Source: an uncultured Flavobacteriia bacterium
GTDB taxonomy: Bacteria > Bacteroidota > Bacteroidia > Flavobacteriales_D > Crocinitomicaceae
Direction of reading: 5' to 3'
Length of the DNA: 8,193 nucleotides
Assembly (NCBI GenBank): GCA_903928365.1
Contig: CAIYQV010000012.1
Coordinates: forward strand, 1-8,193
Shown: positions 1-7,146 of the stretch, in pieces
Layout: each line of letters begins with the position of its first letter
Numbering within the stretch: position 1 is the stretch's first letter
Made by a program: the position numbers and the translations under genes
The notes under the pieces: generated by a model
Told to the model about the DNA's origin: nothing
The model's input: the letters and a program-made list of their open reading frames with translations, nothing else
The model's database searches: none

Positions 1-660
1 ATCGGTTATTTCTTCGGATATCAAATGGATGGGATCTTCCAAACTCAGGAGGAAATTGACAATGCTGCTGTTTATCAGGAGGGAGCGAAACCGGGAGATA
101 TTCGCTTCGTGGATCAAAATGGAGATGGCGTGATCAATTTTAACGATGATTCAGATAAAACATATCTCGGTTCACCTATTCCTGATTTCACGGCGGGTTT
201 TGCATTAAATCTTAAATATAAATCGTTCGATCTTTCTGCGAATCTTTATGCTGCTATTGGACAAGAAGTAATAAGAAATTTTGAACGTCAACAGCCGTAT
301 GCTAATCAATTGGGATACGTGATCGACCGATGGACTGGCCCCGGTAGTACCAATGAACATCCACGTGTTACGACAGAAGCGACAAGAAATACCATATTCT
401 CATCCTATTATGTAGAGGATGGTTCCTATCTCCGAATGAAAAATATCCAGTTAGGTTACAGACTGCCTGTTCGCGCAGCTAGAAAGATGAAGATCGAATC
501 CTTGCGCGTTTATATTGCAGTGAACAATCTGTTTACATTGACGAGGTATCAGGGATATGATCCGGATATAGGAGCTTCAAGTGTGTTATCCTCAGGCGTT
601 GACTTTGGAATGTATCCACAGGCAAAAACATATATGGCAGGACTTCAAATCGCATTTTAA
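1..660 (+). CDS. susC: SusC/RagA-family TonB-dependent outer-membrane transporter, C-terminal part (5' truncated by window)
   Basis: The reading frame is open from base 1 and ends at TAA 658-660, giving the last 219 residues of a protein that is usually about 1000 residues long; the Met at 25 is internal, not a start. Visible features are the SusC-type segment PGDIRFVDQNGDG, a calcium-loop-like D-x-N-G-D-G motif, followed by GSPIPDFTAGF, the SSYYVEDGSYLRMKNIQLGY block, the VNNLFTLTRYQGYDP block and a final strand ending in Phe. All are typical of the last beta-barrel strands of SusC/RagA proteins. The family imports oligosaccharides across the outer membrane using TonB energy, with a SusD lipoprotein as lid. 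A susD-like gene starts 2 nt after the stop, which confirms the pairing. The plug domain, TonB box and signal peptide lie outside the window. The beta-glucan substrate is inferred only from the neighbouring enzymes. Confidence 0.96.
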   Translation: MGYFFGYQMDGIFQTQEEIDNAAVYQEGAKPGDIRFVDQNGDGVINFNDDSDKTYLGSPIPDFTAGFALNLKYKSFDLSANLYAAIGQEVIRNFERQQPYANQLGYVIDRWTGPGSTNEHPRVTTEATRNTIFSSYYVEDGSYLRMKNIQLGYRLPVRAARKMKIESLRVYIAVNNLFTLTRYQGYDPDIGASSVLSSGVDFGMYPQAKTYMAGLQIAF

Positions 661-662
661 TT

Positions 663-2123
663 ATGAAAAGAGTACTAAATATTACCTTAGGAGTAATACT
701 GATTATTAGTATTACGGGGTGTAAGAAATTTCTGAGTGTCGATCCTCCTTACACACAGGATGCGGAGAACTTTTTCCAAACGAAGGAAGACTATGAAAAA
801 GCACTCACAGGAGCATATGATTTATTGCAGGCATCCTTCCTTTCACTTTGGATTGGTGAAATTGCTTCCGACAATGCGATTGCAGGAGGAGAAAGCGTAA
901 ATGATTCTCAAGGATTGCATCAGATCGACAATATGACCCATGGTGGTGTGAATAATGAATTACGAAACATTCTTCGCTGGAATTATGCTGGAATTACCCG
1001 AGTGAACTACATCATGGAAAACAAGGATAACATTGATTTTCCTGGTAAGGGTCAGATTATTGCCGAGGCACGTTTTTTAAGAGCGTATTATTATTTCGAG
1101 CTTGTAAAATTCTTCGGAGATGTTCCACTGGTCATCGACAAACGTATCGGTATAGAGGAGGCAAGACAGATTCCTCGTTCACCTGCCTCAGAGGTCTATG
1201 CTCAAATACAGGATGACTTAGAGTTCGCTGCTTCTGTATTACCCTGGACTGCCACAGTCAAAGGGAAGGCGACTAAAGGAGCAGCTTTAGCTTTGTTAGG
1301 AAAGGCATATCTCTATCAGGGAAAATATGCAGAAGCGGCATCCACACTCGATGAGGTCAGAAATAGTGGAATCTACGCGCTTATTTCGGATTATGATCAG
1401 TTGTTCCTTGCGGCCAACGAAAACAATTCCGAAACGGTATTTGATGTACAATATACCGGATTAGAAGGAGGAAGCTATGGCTGTCTGATCTGTTTAGAGG
1501 GGAATGCAGCCCCTGGTTTTCAGGGAATTCGTCAATACAATGGCCCCGTTTATGGAGATGGAAACAGTTATAATCTTCCCACACAGTCGCTTTACGATGC
1601 CTTCTCGCCTACAGATCCGAGACGTGATTTAACAATCCTTGATATTGACGCATTCATTGCAGCTCAGCCTAACCCTGAAAGTATTACCTATGCAGTCGGA
1701 GCTGGAGGTCACACGGGATATTACAACAATAAATACATAAAGCGACAGGGAGAAATAGGTTTGCCGGATAATGACCTTACCAGTCCAGTGAACTATCGTG
1801 TGATCCGTTATGCAGATGTTCTTTTAATGGCCGCGGAAGCACATTATCAAACCGGAAACACCTCTACGGCCCAACAGTTGGTGAATGCTGTTCGCTCCAG
1901 AGCAGGTGTACAGGGCGTGCCGGTTTCTTCGATCAACACCATCTACAACGAGCGAAGATTTGAACTTTCAGGTGAAGGACATCGCTTTTTCGATCTCGTG
2001 CGGACAGGAAAGGCTGCTGATTATATTCAGGGCTTTATTCCGGGGAAGCATGAATTATTCCCGATTCCTCAGGTTGAGATCGATCTTGCAGGAGGTAATT
2101 GGTCACAAAATCCAGGTTACTAA
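663..2123 (+). CDS. susD: SusD/RagB-family glycan-binding outer-membrane lipoprotein
   Basis: Complete 486-residue protein, normal for SusD. The N-terminus has a lipoprotein signal with lipobox S-I-T-G-C and lipidated Cys20, followed by Lys-Lys. TPR-like helices include ARFLRAYYYFELVKFFGDVP (about 136-155) and the ALLGKAYLYQGKYAEAA region (about 210-226). The C-terminal SusD signature is present: NYRVIRYADVLLMAAEAHY (377-395), NERRFELSGEGHRFFDLVRTG (429-449) and PIPQVEID..QNPGY at the end. SusD proteins cap the SusC channel and bind the target glycan at the cell surface. The gene starts 2 nt after susC, so translation is probably coupled. A Gly/Cys-rich loop with C-L-I-C at 274-277 lies in the central variable region, where family members often carry glycan-contacting loops. 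Beta-1,3-glucan as ligand is inferred from the adjacent GH16 and GH3 genes. Confidence 0.96.
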   Translation: MKRVLNITLGVILIISITGCKKFLSVDPPYTQDAENFFQTKEDYEKALTGAYDLLQASFLSLWIGEIASDNAIAGGESVNDSQGLHQIDNMTHGGVNNELRNILRWNYAGITRVNYIMENKDNIDFPGKGQIIAEARFLRAYYYFELVKFFGDVPLVIDKRIGIEEARQIPRSPASEVYAQIQDDLEFAASVLPWTATVKGKATKGAALALLGKAYLYQGKYAEAASTLDEVRNSGIYALISDYDQLFLAANENNSETVFDVQYTGLEGGSYGCLICLEGNAAPGFQGIRQYNGPVYGDGNSYNLPTQSLYDAFSPTDPRRDLTILDIDAFIAAQPNPESITYAVGAGGHTGYYNNKYIKRQGEIGLPDNDLTSPVNYRVIRYADVLLMAAEAHYQTGNTSTAQQLVNAVRSRAGVQGVPVSSINTIYNERRFELSGEGHRFFDLVRTGKAADYIQGFIPGKHELFPIPQVEIDLAGGNWSQNPGY

Positions 2124-2134
2124 AAACATTTTTT

Positions 2135-2977
2135 ATGCGCTATTCATATCTTATAATTCTGACAGTTCTGGCATTCTCTTGTCGAAAGGAGCATACTCTA
2201 GGAGATGCTCCAACAGATGCGGATGCTCAATTCACTTATGCGGTATCTGCAACAAGTGACAATGTCATTGAATTCTCTGCCGCAAACGGAGATCTTCAAT
2301 GTCTTTGGGATCTTGGAAATGGTATTAAAAAGAAGGGTGCAGTTATTACGGGAGAATACCCATATGCCGGAACGTATGTTGTAAAATTGACCGTTTTTGC
2401 AAAAGGAGGAAGTAAAAGCTCTACCCAATCCATTACCATCACTCAGGACGATTTGAGTTTGTTGAATAATCCGTTTTACAACAAACTGACCGGTGGTGTT
2501 AGTGGTCCAGGTTACAAGGTATGGGCGGTGGATTCAGCGGCTACTGCGCACATTGGTGTTGGACCGGATCCTGAAAGTGCCTTGGGGCCTACACCTGAAT
2601 GGTGGTCTGCTGCGTCGAATGAAAAACCGGGATGTGGAATTTACGACGATCGATATATTTTCTATTTGAATGGATTTAAATTCGATATGGTGAATCATGG
2701 GGATGTCTACATTCATAATTCACTCGCGGCATCTTTTCCTGGATCTTTTCAGAATTTATTCGACTACACTGCGCCATACACTGATCAGCTCGATCAGACT
2801 TGGTTACTTGCAGAAGGCGCTCAAAATACCATCACTGTGTCGAATAATTCCTTTATTGGATTTTACACAGGAGTAAATACGTACCGAATTCTCGACATTA
2901 CTGATACAACCATGTATTTGCAATATGGCCACCATGCGGGTGGACTTTTGTGGTACCTTAAATTAAAAAGCGAATAA
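2135..2977 (+). CDS. PKD-domain lipoprotein, probable surface glycan-binding protein of the PUL
   Basis: 280 residues. The ATG at 2135 is preferred over an in-frame ATG at 2099 because it puts a lipoprotein signal at the very N-terminus (MRYSYLIILTVLAFSC, Cys16) and leaves an 11-nt gap after susD instead of an overlap. After Cys come R-K-E-H. Residues about 31-104 form a PKD-like beta-sandwich with WDLGNG (58-63) and YPYAGTYVVKLTV (75-87). Residues about 118-280 form a second domain rich in aromatics: VGP at 142-144, EWWSA at 155-159, YDD at 170-172, AGG at 268-270. No catalytic motif is recognised. Its position between susD and the glucanase is that of a SusE/F-like or other surface glycan-binding protein, so binding beta-glucan outside the cell is the inferred role. 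The C-terminal domain resembles the repeats of the protein starting at 7147. Confidence 0.88.
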   Translation: MRYSYLIILTVLAFSCRKEHTLGDAPTDADAQFTYAVSATSDNVIEFSAANGDLQCLWDLGNGIKKKGAVITGEYPYAGTYVVKLTVFAKGGSKSSTQSITITQDDLSLLNNPFYNKLTGGVSGPGYKVWAVDSAATAHIGVGPDPESALGPTPEWWSAASNEKPGCGIYDDRYIFYLNGFKFDMVNHGDVYIHNSLAASFPGSFQNLFDYTAPYTDQLDQTWLLAEGAQNTITVSNNSFIGFYTGVNTYRILDITDTTMYLQYGHHAGGLLWYLKLKSE

Positions 2978-2985
2978 TATAAGCC

Positions 2986-4080
2986 ATGATAAAAAGTACG
3001 ATTTTTCTGTTTTTTCCATTCTTACTTTTTGCATCCTCTTGCAAAAAAGAAGACCCGACGCCGGCAGCTATTTTACCCGAGAATCTGAATGTGGTTATTG
3101 AACATTCGAGCGGTGACGTGACGGTTACTGCAACGGCTGATAAGGCCAATTTTTACACGATTGTTTTTTACGATCAGACTGACACCGTTTTCGTGGAGAG
3201 TAAATCGGGAACAGCAACCCACACCTTTGCTGCGAATGGAACTTATTCCATTAATGTCAGAGCGAATACGACCCAGACGGTATACATTGAAGAGCTTCAT
3301 GAGGTGATTGTGTTTATAGACCAGAATACATCAGGAGCACCTACCACTGGTTACTCTACCCCAACTTCCTACCCTGGATACACATTGGTCTGGAGTGATG
3401 AATTCGATGGAACCACGCTGTCATCCGACTGGACATTTGATATTGGCACAGGAAGTTCAGGGTGGGGGAACAATGAGCTTCAGTACTATACAGATCAAAA
3501 CCACACTGTTGCCAATGGATTACTTGAGATCAAAGCTAAATCTGAAACCTTCAATGCCCAGGATTACACTTCCACCAGACTAAAAACACAAGGTCTTCAA
3601 TCCTGGAAATATGGTAGGATAGATGTGCGTGCTGCAGTGCCCTATGGAAAAGGAATCTGGCCTGCAATCTGGATGCTTGGCGACAATTTTTCAACGGTCG
3701 GTTGGCCGTCATGCGGAGAAATTGACATTATGGAATTAATTGGCGGCGATGGTCAAAACGATCGTACGGTTCATGGTACTGGACACTGGGAGCAGGCGGG
3801 GCATGCACAATACGGTAATAGTTATAGTTTGACTTCAGGTAAGTTCGCAGATGAATTTCATGTATTCTCAGTAGTATGGGACGCTAATTCGATCAAATGG
3901 TTTATGGATGATATTCAATACAGTCAGCTGGATGTTACTCCTGCCGAACTAAGCGAATTTCAGGAAAAATTCTTTTTAATTCTGAATGTTGCTGTAGGTG
4001 GTAATTGGCCTGGAAGTCCAGATGCGACAACTATTTTCCCTCAATCCATGTACGTTGATTATGTAAGAGTATTCCAATGA
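2986..4080 (+). CDS. GH16 endo-beta-1,3-glucanase (laminarinase-like) lipoprotein with N-terminal PKD-like domain
   Basis: Complete 364-residue protein. The lipoprotein signal ends at Cys19 (L-F-A-S-S-C), followed by K-K-E-D, a charged stretch resembling surface-export signals of Bacteroidota lipoproteins. Residues about 32-112 look like an Ig/PKD-type sandwich (HTFAANGTYSINVRA). After a Thr/Ser/Pro-rich linker, the GH16 domain spans about 130-364: LVWSDEFDG, WGNNELQYYT, KYGRIDVRAAVPYGKGIWPA, then the catalytic GEIDIME. In GH16 the first Glu (E245) is the nucleophile, Asp247 assists and E250 is the acid/base. The extra Met in E-I-D-I-M-E marks the beta-bulge subgroup containing laminarinases and lichenases. 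NVAVGGNWPG and the final YVDYVRVFQ strand are also typical. It probably cuts beta-1,3-glucan at the cell surface to oligosaccharides for SusC/SusD. Exact specificity (1,3 versus mixed 1,3/1,4) cannot be read from sequence. It starts 8 nt after its upstream neighbour. Confidence 0.95.
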   Translation: MIKSTIFLFFPFLLFASSCKKEDPTPAAILPENLNVVIEHSSGDVTVTATADKANFYTIVFYDQTDTVFVESKSGTATHTFAANGTYSINVRANTTQTVYIEELHEVIVFIDQNTSGAPTTGYSTPTSYPGYTLVWSDEFDGTTLSSDWTFDIGTGSSGWGNNELQYYTDQNHTVANGLLEIKAKSETFNAQDYTSTRLKTQGLQSWKYGRIDVRAAVPYGKGIWPAIWMLGDNFSTVGWPSCGEIDIMELIGGDGQNDRTVHGTGHWEQAGHAQYGNSYSLTSGKFADEFHVFSVVWDANSIKWFMDDIQYSQLDVTPAELSEFQEKFFLILNVAVGGNWPGSPDATTIFPQSMYVDYVRVFQ

Positions 4081-6392
4081 GTTCGACATTTCGAAGATAT
4101 GGTAGAAGTTTTTATACAGGATTAGTCCTTTTAATCATTGGTTCATGCGGTGTTGCAAAGCTATCCGGAGTTGAAACACCGCAACGGGAAAAGGATATTG
4201 ATCGGATCCTGTCTTCCATGACATTGGAAGAAAAGGTTGGTCAGACTTGTCAAATAACCTTGGATGTTCTTCTGGCAACAGCTGATAAAGGTGCTGTTTC
4301 ACCTGCCAGGATCGATCCTGCTAAATTGAATGAGGCCCTGTTGGAATATAAAGTTGGCTCTGTCCTCAATGTGGGATGGCACACGCTCACTCGCGAAGAA
4401 TGGAAATCCATCGTGAATGATATAAAGGTTCCTTACCATGCCGGCCAGATTAAAGTTCCAGTCATTTATGGAATAGATGCAATTCACGGAATGAATTACA
4501 CTTCCGGAGGAACCTTGTTTCCGCAGGAAATTGGGTTGGCAGCGACATGGAACAGAACTTTAGTTCAGGAGGCAGCAGCAATTACGGCTTATGAAGTCCG
4601 CGCCTCTGGAATTCCATGGAACTTTTCTCCGGTATTGGATCTCGGTAGACAACCTTTGTGGTCAAGACATTTTGAAACACTTGGCGAAGATCCTTATCTG
4701 TGTGCTGAATTGGGTTCAGCCATGATCATCGGTTATCAGGGAAAAGACTCTATTGGTAAAAACAGTGTTGCAGCTTGTATGAAACACTTTGTAGGTTATA
4801 GCGCAGCCCAAAGCGGAAGAGATAGGACACCGGGATGGATTCCTGACAAATACATGAGAGAATTGTATTTACCGTCCTTCAAGAAAGCAGTGGAATCAGG
4901 TGCACAAACAGTAATGATCAACAGTGGTGTAGTGAATGGGGTGCCTGGCCACACAAATTATCATTTGTTGACAGAGGTACTAAAAGGGGAGTATAAATTC
5001 CAGGGTTTTGCTGTTTCTGACTGGGAAGATTTTATCATGTTGCATACAGTGCACAAAACTTCTGAGTCATTGGAGAGTGCTTACATAGCGGCATTCAATG
5101 CAGGAGTTGATATGAGCATGGTGCCTCTTAGTCCTTTTTACAAGGAATACTGCAAGATTATTATTAAAGCAGTAAAAGAAGGTAAAATTTCAAACGATCG
5201 CTTAAATGATGCCGTTCGTCGAATTCTGAGAGTTAAAATGAATCTAGGACTTTTTGAGAAGCAATTATTCGATCCTTCGCTCTATCCTGACTTTGCTTCA
5301 GAAAATTTTAAAAAGCAGTCCCTGTTGACAGCTTTGGAGTCCATAACCTTACTCAAAAATGAACAGTCTACCTTACCGCTAGCGCGTTCCAAAAAAATTT
5401 TAGTAGCAGGTCCGACTGCCAATCAGTTGAATTATTTGAATGGTGCCTGGACGCATACCTGGCAGGGAATGGACACATCATTTAACTCACTTGGCTGCCA
5501 GACGGTGAAGGAAGCATTTGAATCCTATATTGGGAAAGAAAATGTGTTATTTGCTCAGGGAGCGGAACTTTATCTTGAGAATGGTTTTGAGCAAACAAGA
5601 GCTGTGAATACGGCGGATTATCTTAAAAAACTGGATCAATGTGATGTGGCTGTTCTTTGTTTGGGCGAGCTACCGTCAACTGAAAAGCCGGGGGATCTGC
5701 ATTCGCTTAATTTAGATGCAGAACAGTTACAGCTTGTGGAGTTGGCGCATGCACATGGTAAGCCTGTAGTGGTTGTTCTGTTGGAAGGCAGACCGAGGAT
5801 TATTAGACCTGTTGTGGATAAATCTGATGCCATTGTACAGTGCTATTTGCCCGGTGATTTTGGCGCGGATGCATTGGTGAAATTGCTGTATGGAGAAGTG
5901 AATTTTTCAGGAAAATTACCATACACCTATCCCAAATATGATGGTGTTATTGAATTCTATGACCATCCGAAAAGTGTAGACAGGTCGAAATCGGGAGATT
6001 TTACAGCGTATGATCCTCAGTGGGATTTTGGATTTGGCTTATCTTATTCAACAGTTTCTTATGAACCGATAAAGCTCAATAAAAATGAATTTAGTGGGGA
6101 CGAGAAAATAGCTGTTTCTGTAAAGGTGACAAATACAGGAAAGATGGCTATGAAGGAAATTGTGCAGCTCTACCTATCAGATGATTATGCCTCATTTGTT
6201 CCTGCGGGAAAAAAATTAAAACGATTCGAAAAAGTAGATCTTAAACCGGGTGAAACCAAAGAAATTCAATTTGAATTGACAAAAGAAGATCTTCAATTTT
6301 ACGATAATGAAGAACGAATACTATTGGAATCAGGAAAGTTTACTATTGCTATAAATAATCAAATTACCACTTTCTATTACGCTGCAAAATGA
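4077..6392 (+). CDS. GH3 beta-glucosidase lipoprotein
   Basis: Complete 771-residue GH3 enzyme. It starts inside the stop of the GH16 gene (ATGA overlap), so translation is probably coupled. The lipoprotein signal ends at Cys24 (I-I-G-S-C). The first catalytic domain includes YGIDAIHGMNY (131-141), FPQEIGLAATW (148-158), the ETLGEDPYL block (200-208), KHFVGY (236-241) and the nucleophile motif VSDWED with Asp315. The second domain carries GELPSTEKPGD (530-540), where Glu536 is the likely acid/base by analogy with the ET-x-GD motif of plant GH3 exoglucanases. The C-terminal fibronectin-III-like domain covers about 655-765 (VSVKVTNTGKMAMKEIVQLYL, LKPGETKEI). The expected reaction is removal of terminal glucose from beta-linked gluco-oligosaccharides released by GH16. 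Residues after Cys24 (G-V-A-K) lack the acidic cluster seen in the GH16 lipoprotein, which suggests a periplasmic rather than a surface location. That point is inference. Confidence 0.95.
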   Translation: MSSTFRRYGRSFYTGLVLLIIGSCGVAKLSGVETPQREKDIDRILSSMTLEEKVGQTCQITLDVLLATADKGAVSPARIDPAKLNEALLEYKVGSVLNVGWHTLTREEWKSIVNDIKVPYHAGQIKVPVIYGIDAIHGMNYTSGGTLFPQEIGLAATWNRTLVQEAAAITAYEVRASGIPWNFSPVLDLGRQPLWSRHFETLGEDPYLCAELGSAMIIGYQGKDSIGKNSVAACMKHFVGYSAAQSGRDRTPGWIPDKYMRELYLPSFKKAVESGAQTVMINSGVVNGVPGHTNYHLLTEVLKGEYKFQGFAVSDWEDFIMLHTVHKTSESLESAYIAAFNAGVDMSMVPLSPFYKEYCKIIIKAVKEGKISNDRLNDAVRRILRVKMNLGLFEKQLFDPSLYPDFASENFKKQSLLTALESITLLKNEQSTLPLARSKKILVAGPTANQLNYLNGAWTHTWQGMDTSFNSLGCQTVKEAFESYIGKENVLFAQGAELYLENGFEQTRAVNTADYLKKLDQCDVAVLCLGELPSTEKPGDLHSLNLDAEQLQLVELAHAHGKPVVVVLLEGRPRIIRPVVDKSDAIVQCYLPGDFGADALVKLLYGEVNFSGKLPYTYPKYDGVIEFYDHPKSVDRSKSGDFTAYDPQWDFGFGLSYSTVSYEPIKLNKNEFSGDEKIAVSVKVTNTGKMAMKEIVQLYLSDDYASFVPAGKKLKRFEKVDLKPGETKEIQFELTKEDLQFYDNEERILLESGKFTIAINNQITTFYYAAK

Positions 6393-7093
6393 ATCATAAT
6401 TACAGAATTGAATTCGAAAAGTTTTTTTCGTATTCTTTGTCTTTGGATTGCTTGATCTTTGGATTGAGGAATGGTGAGATCAATCTCTTGATGATCAAAA
6501 GAGATATGGATCCATATAAAGGCGATTGGGCCATACCGGGGGACTTAGTGTATCCGGAGGAGGATCTGATGGACGCTGCAAGCAGGATCCTTTTTGATCT
6601 GACCAGTCTTAAAAATATTGATCTGCATCAGTCTCAAACCTTTGGGAAACCCGATCGACACCCGCAGGGTAGGGTAGTCACTTGCGCCTATTTTGCTCTC
6701 GTCAAGATCGATGAGGTTAATGCGGTTGCATCTTCCTGGGCCAATGAAGTGAAATGGGTTCCGATACATGAGATTCCTTCGTTAGCTTTCGATCACAATC
6801 TCATCGTAGAAAGTACCTTCGAAATTCTTAAGAATAAATTGAGTTACGAACCTATTTGCTTTGATCTATTGCCTAACAAATTTACGCTGAATGAATTACA
6901 GCAATTGTATGAATATGCATTCAACGTGGAGCTGAACAAGGCGAACTTCCGAAAGAAAATTAAATCCATACCTTTTATTGAACACAATGAAAAGCAAACC
7001 AACGTGAAACATCGACCGGCAAAGCTGTTCTCTTTTGATTATGGCAAGTACAAAAAACTGGTCGAAAACAAGGACTATACATTTAAAATGTAA
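6389..7093 (+). CDS. Nudix-like/winged-helix transcriptional regulator (NrtR/AraR type)
   Basis: 234 residues, starting in the GH3 stop (ATGA). Residues about 15-145 form a Nudix fold: DCLIFGLRNGEINLLMIKR, then GDWAIPGDLVYPEEDL (45-60). The Nudix box is degenerate. After G51-x5-E57 the expected REUxEE core is replaced by S-R-I-L-F-D (65-70), so metal-dependent hydrolysis is unlikely. Residues about 150-234 fit the winged-helix domain of NrtR-family regulators: FTLNELQQLYEYAFNVELNKANFRKKI, then a basic region and HRPAKLFSFD. In Bacteroidota such proteins control sugar catabolism, the best known being AraR of Bacteroides thetaiotaomicron, which responds to arabinose. A role as local regulator sensing glucose, a gluco-oligosaccharide or a derivative is inferred from its place at the end of the operon. 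It has no signal peptide, as expected for a cytoplasmic protein. The likely target is the palindrome 15 nt downstream and the unseen susC promoter. Confidence 0.88.
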   Translation: MNHNYRIEFEKFFSYSLSLDCLIFGLRNGEINLLMIKRDMDPYKGDWAIPGDLVYPEEDLMDAASRILFDLTSLKNIDLHQSQTFGKPDRHPQGRVVTCAYFALVKIDEVNAVASSWANEVKWVPIHEIPSLAFDHNLIVESTFEILKNKLSYEPICFDLLPNKFTLNELQQLYEYAFNVELNKANFRKKIKSIPFIEHNEKQTNVKHRPAKLFSFDYGKYKKLVENKDYTFKM

Positions 7094-7099
7094 GATAAA

Positions 7100-7130
7100 T
7101 TTTAACTTATAGTAAAATGTACTATATTTA
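7100..7130 (+). promoter_or_regulatory. Candidate Bacteroidota-type promoter for the secreted repeat protein
   Basis: TTTT at 7100-7103 is followed after 19 nt by TATATTTA at 7123-7130. The Bacteroidota housekeeping consensus is TTTG, about 19 nt, TAnnTTTG, so each box differs from consensus only in its last base. The start codon at 7147 lies 16 nt after the downstream box, giving a very short leader. No Shine-Dalgarno-like purine stretch precedes the ATG, which is normal in this phylum. The interval is the first gap over 11 nt in the window, so a separate promoter here makes sense. Confidence 0.5.
7108..7126. promoter_or_regulatory. Palindromic operator candidate overlapping the promoter
   Basis: TATAGTA, five spacer bases (AAATG), then TACTATA: a perfect 7-bp inverted repeat of 19 bp in total. 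It lies in the promoter spacer and covers the first four bases of the downstream box at 7123. A second inverted pair, AGTAAA (7111-7116) and TTTACT (7127-7132), overlaps it. The position suits a repressor or activator site, and the nearest candidate protein is the Nudix/winged-helix regulator ending at 7093. AT-rich DNA produces chance palindromes, so binding is an inference. Confidence 0.45.
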
Positions 7131-7146
7131 CTCAAAATCAATCGTC

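Larger units (their letters stand above)
1..7093 (+). other. Beta-glucan (laminarin-type) PUL operon
   Basis: Six consecutive plus-strand genes are separated by 2, 11 and 8 nt and then two 4-nt start/stop overlaps, with no room for internal promoters or terminators in the gaps. The gene content (SusC, SusD, PKD lipoprotein, GH16, GH3) matches a glucan utilization locus, and the regulator is its last visible member. Co-transcription is inferred from spacing. The upstream promoter lies outside the window, before the truncated susC. Confidence 0.88.

Noticed and set aside
114..134. EF-hand-like D-x-N-G-D-G loop in SusC as a sign of a separate calcium-binding or dockerin domain
   Set aside because: The motif is a common conserved feature of SusC barrels in this position and is not an added domain.
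2099..2134. Upstream in-frame ATG at 2099 as the start of the PKD lipoprotein
   Set aside because: It would add 12 residues before the signal peptide and overlap susD by 25 nt; the ATG at 2135 gives a standard lipoprotein signal directly at the N-terminus.
1885..2259. Plus-strand open frame of 124 codons across the susD end
   Set aside because: It lies in another frame of susD and the next gene, has an odd Cys/Arg/Ser-rich composition and no recognisable domain, so it is a shadow frame.
6389..7093. Annotation as an active Nudix hydrolase
   Set aside because: The Nudix box lacks the REUxEE metal-binding glutamates and the protein has a C-terminal winged-helix-like region, which fits a regulator.
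7108..7132. The palindrome as a rho-independent terminator of the operon
   Set aside because: The stem is all A/T except one G-C pair and no T-tract follows directly; it would be a very weak hairpin, so an operator role is more plausible.
6896..7141. Minus-strand open frame covering the regulator's end and the 53-nt gap
   Set aside because: Antisense to a clear gene, Phe/Leu-rich composition from AT-rich DNA and no plausible signals; not a gene.
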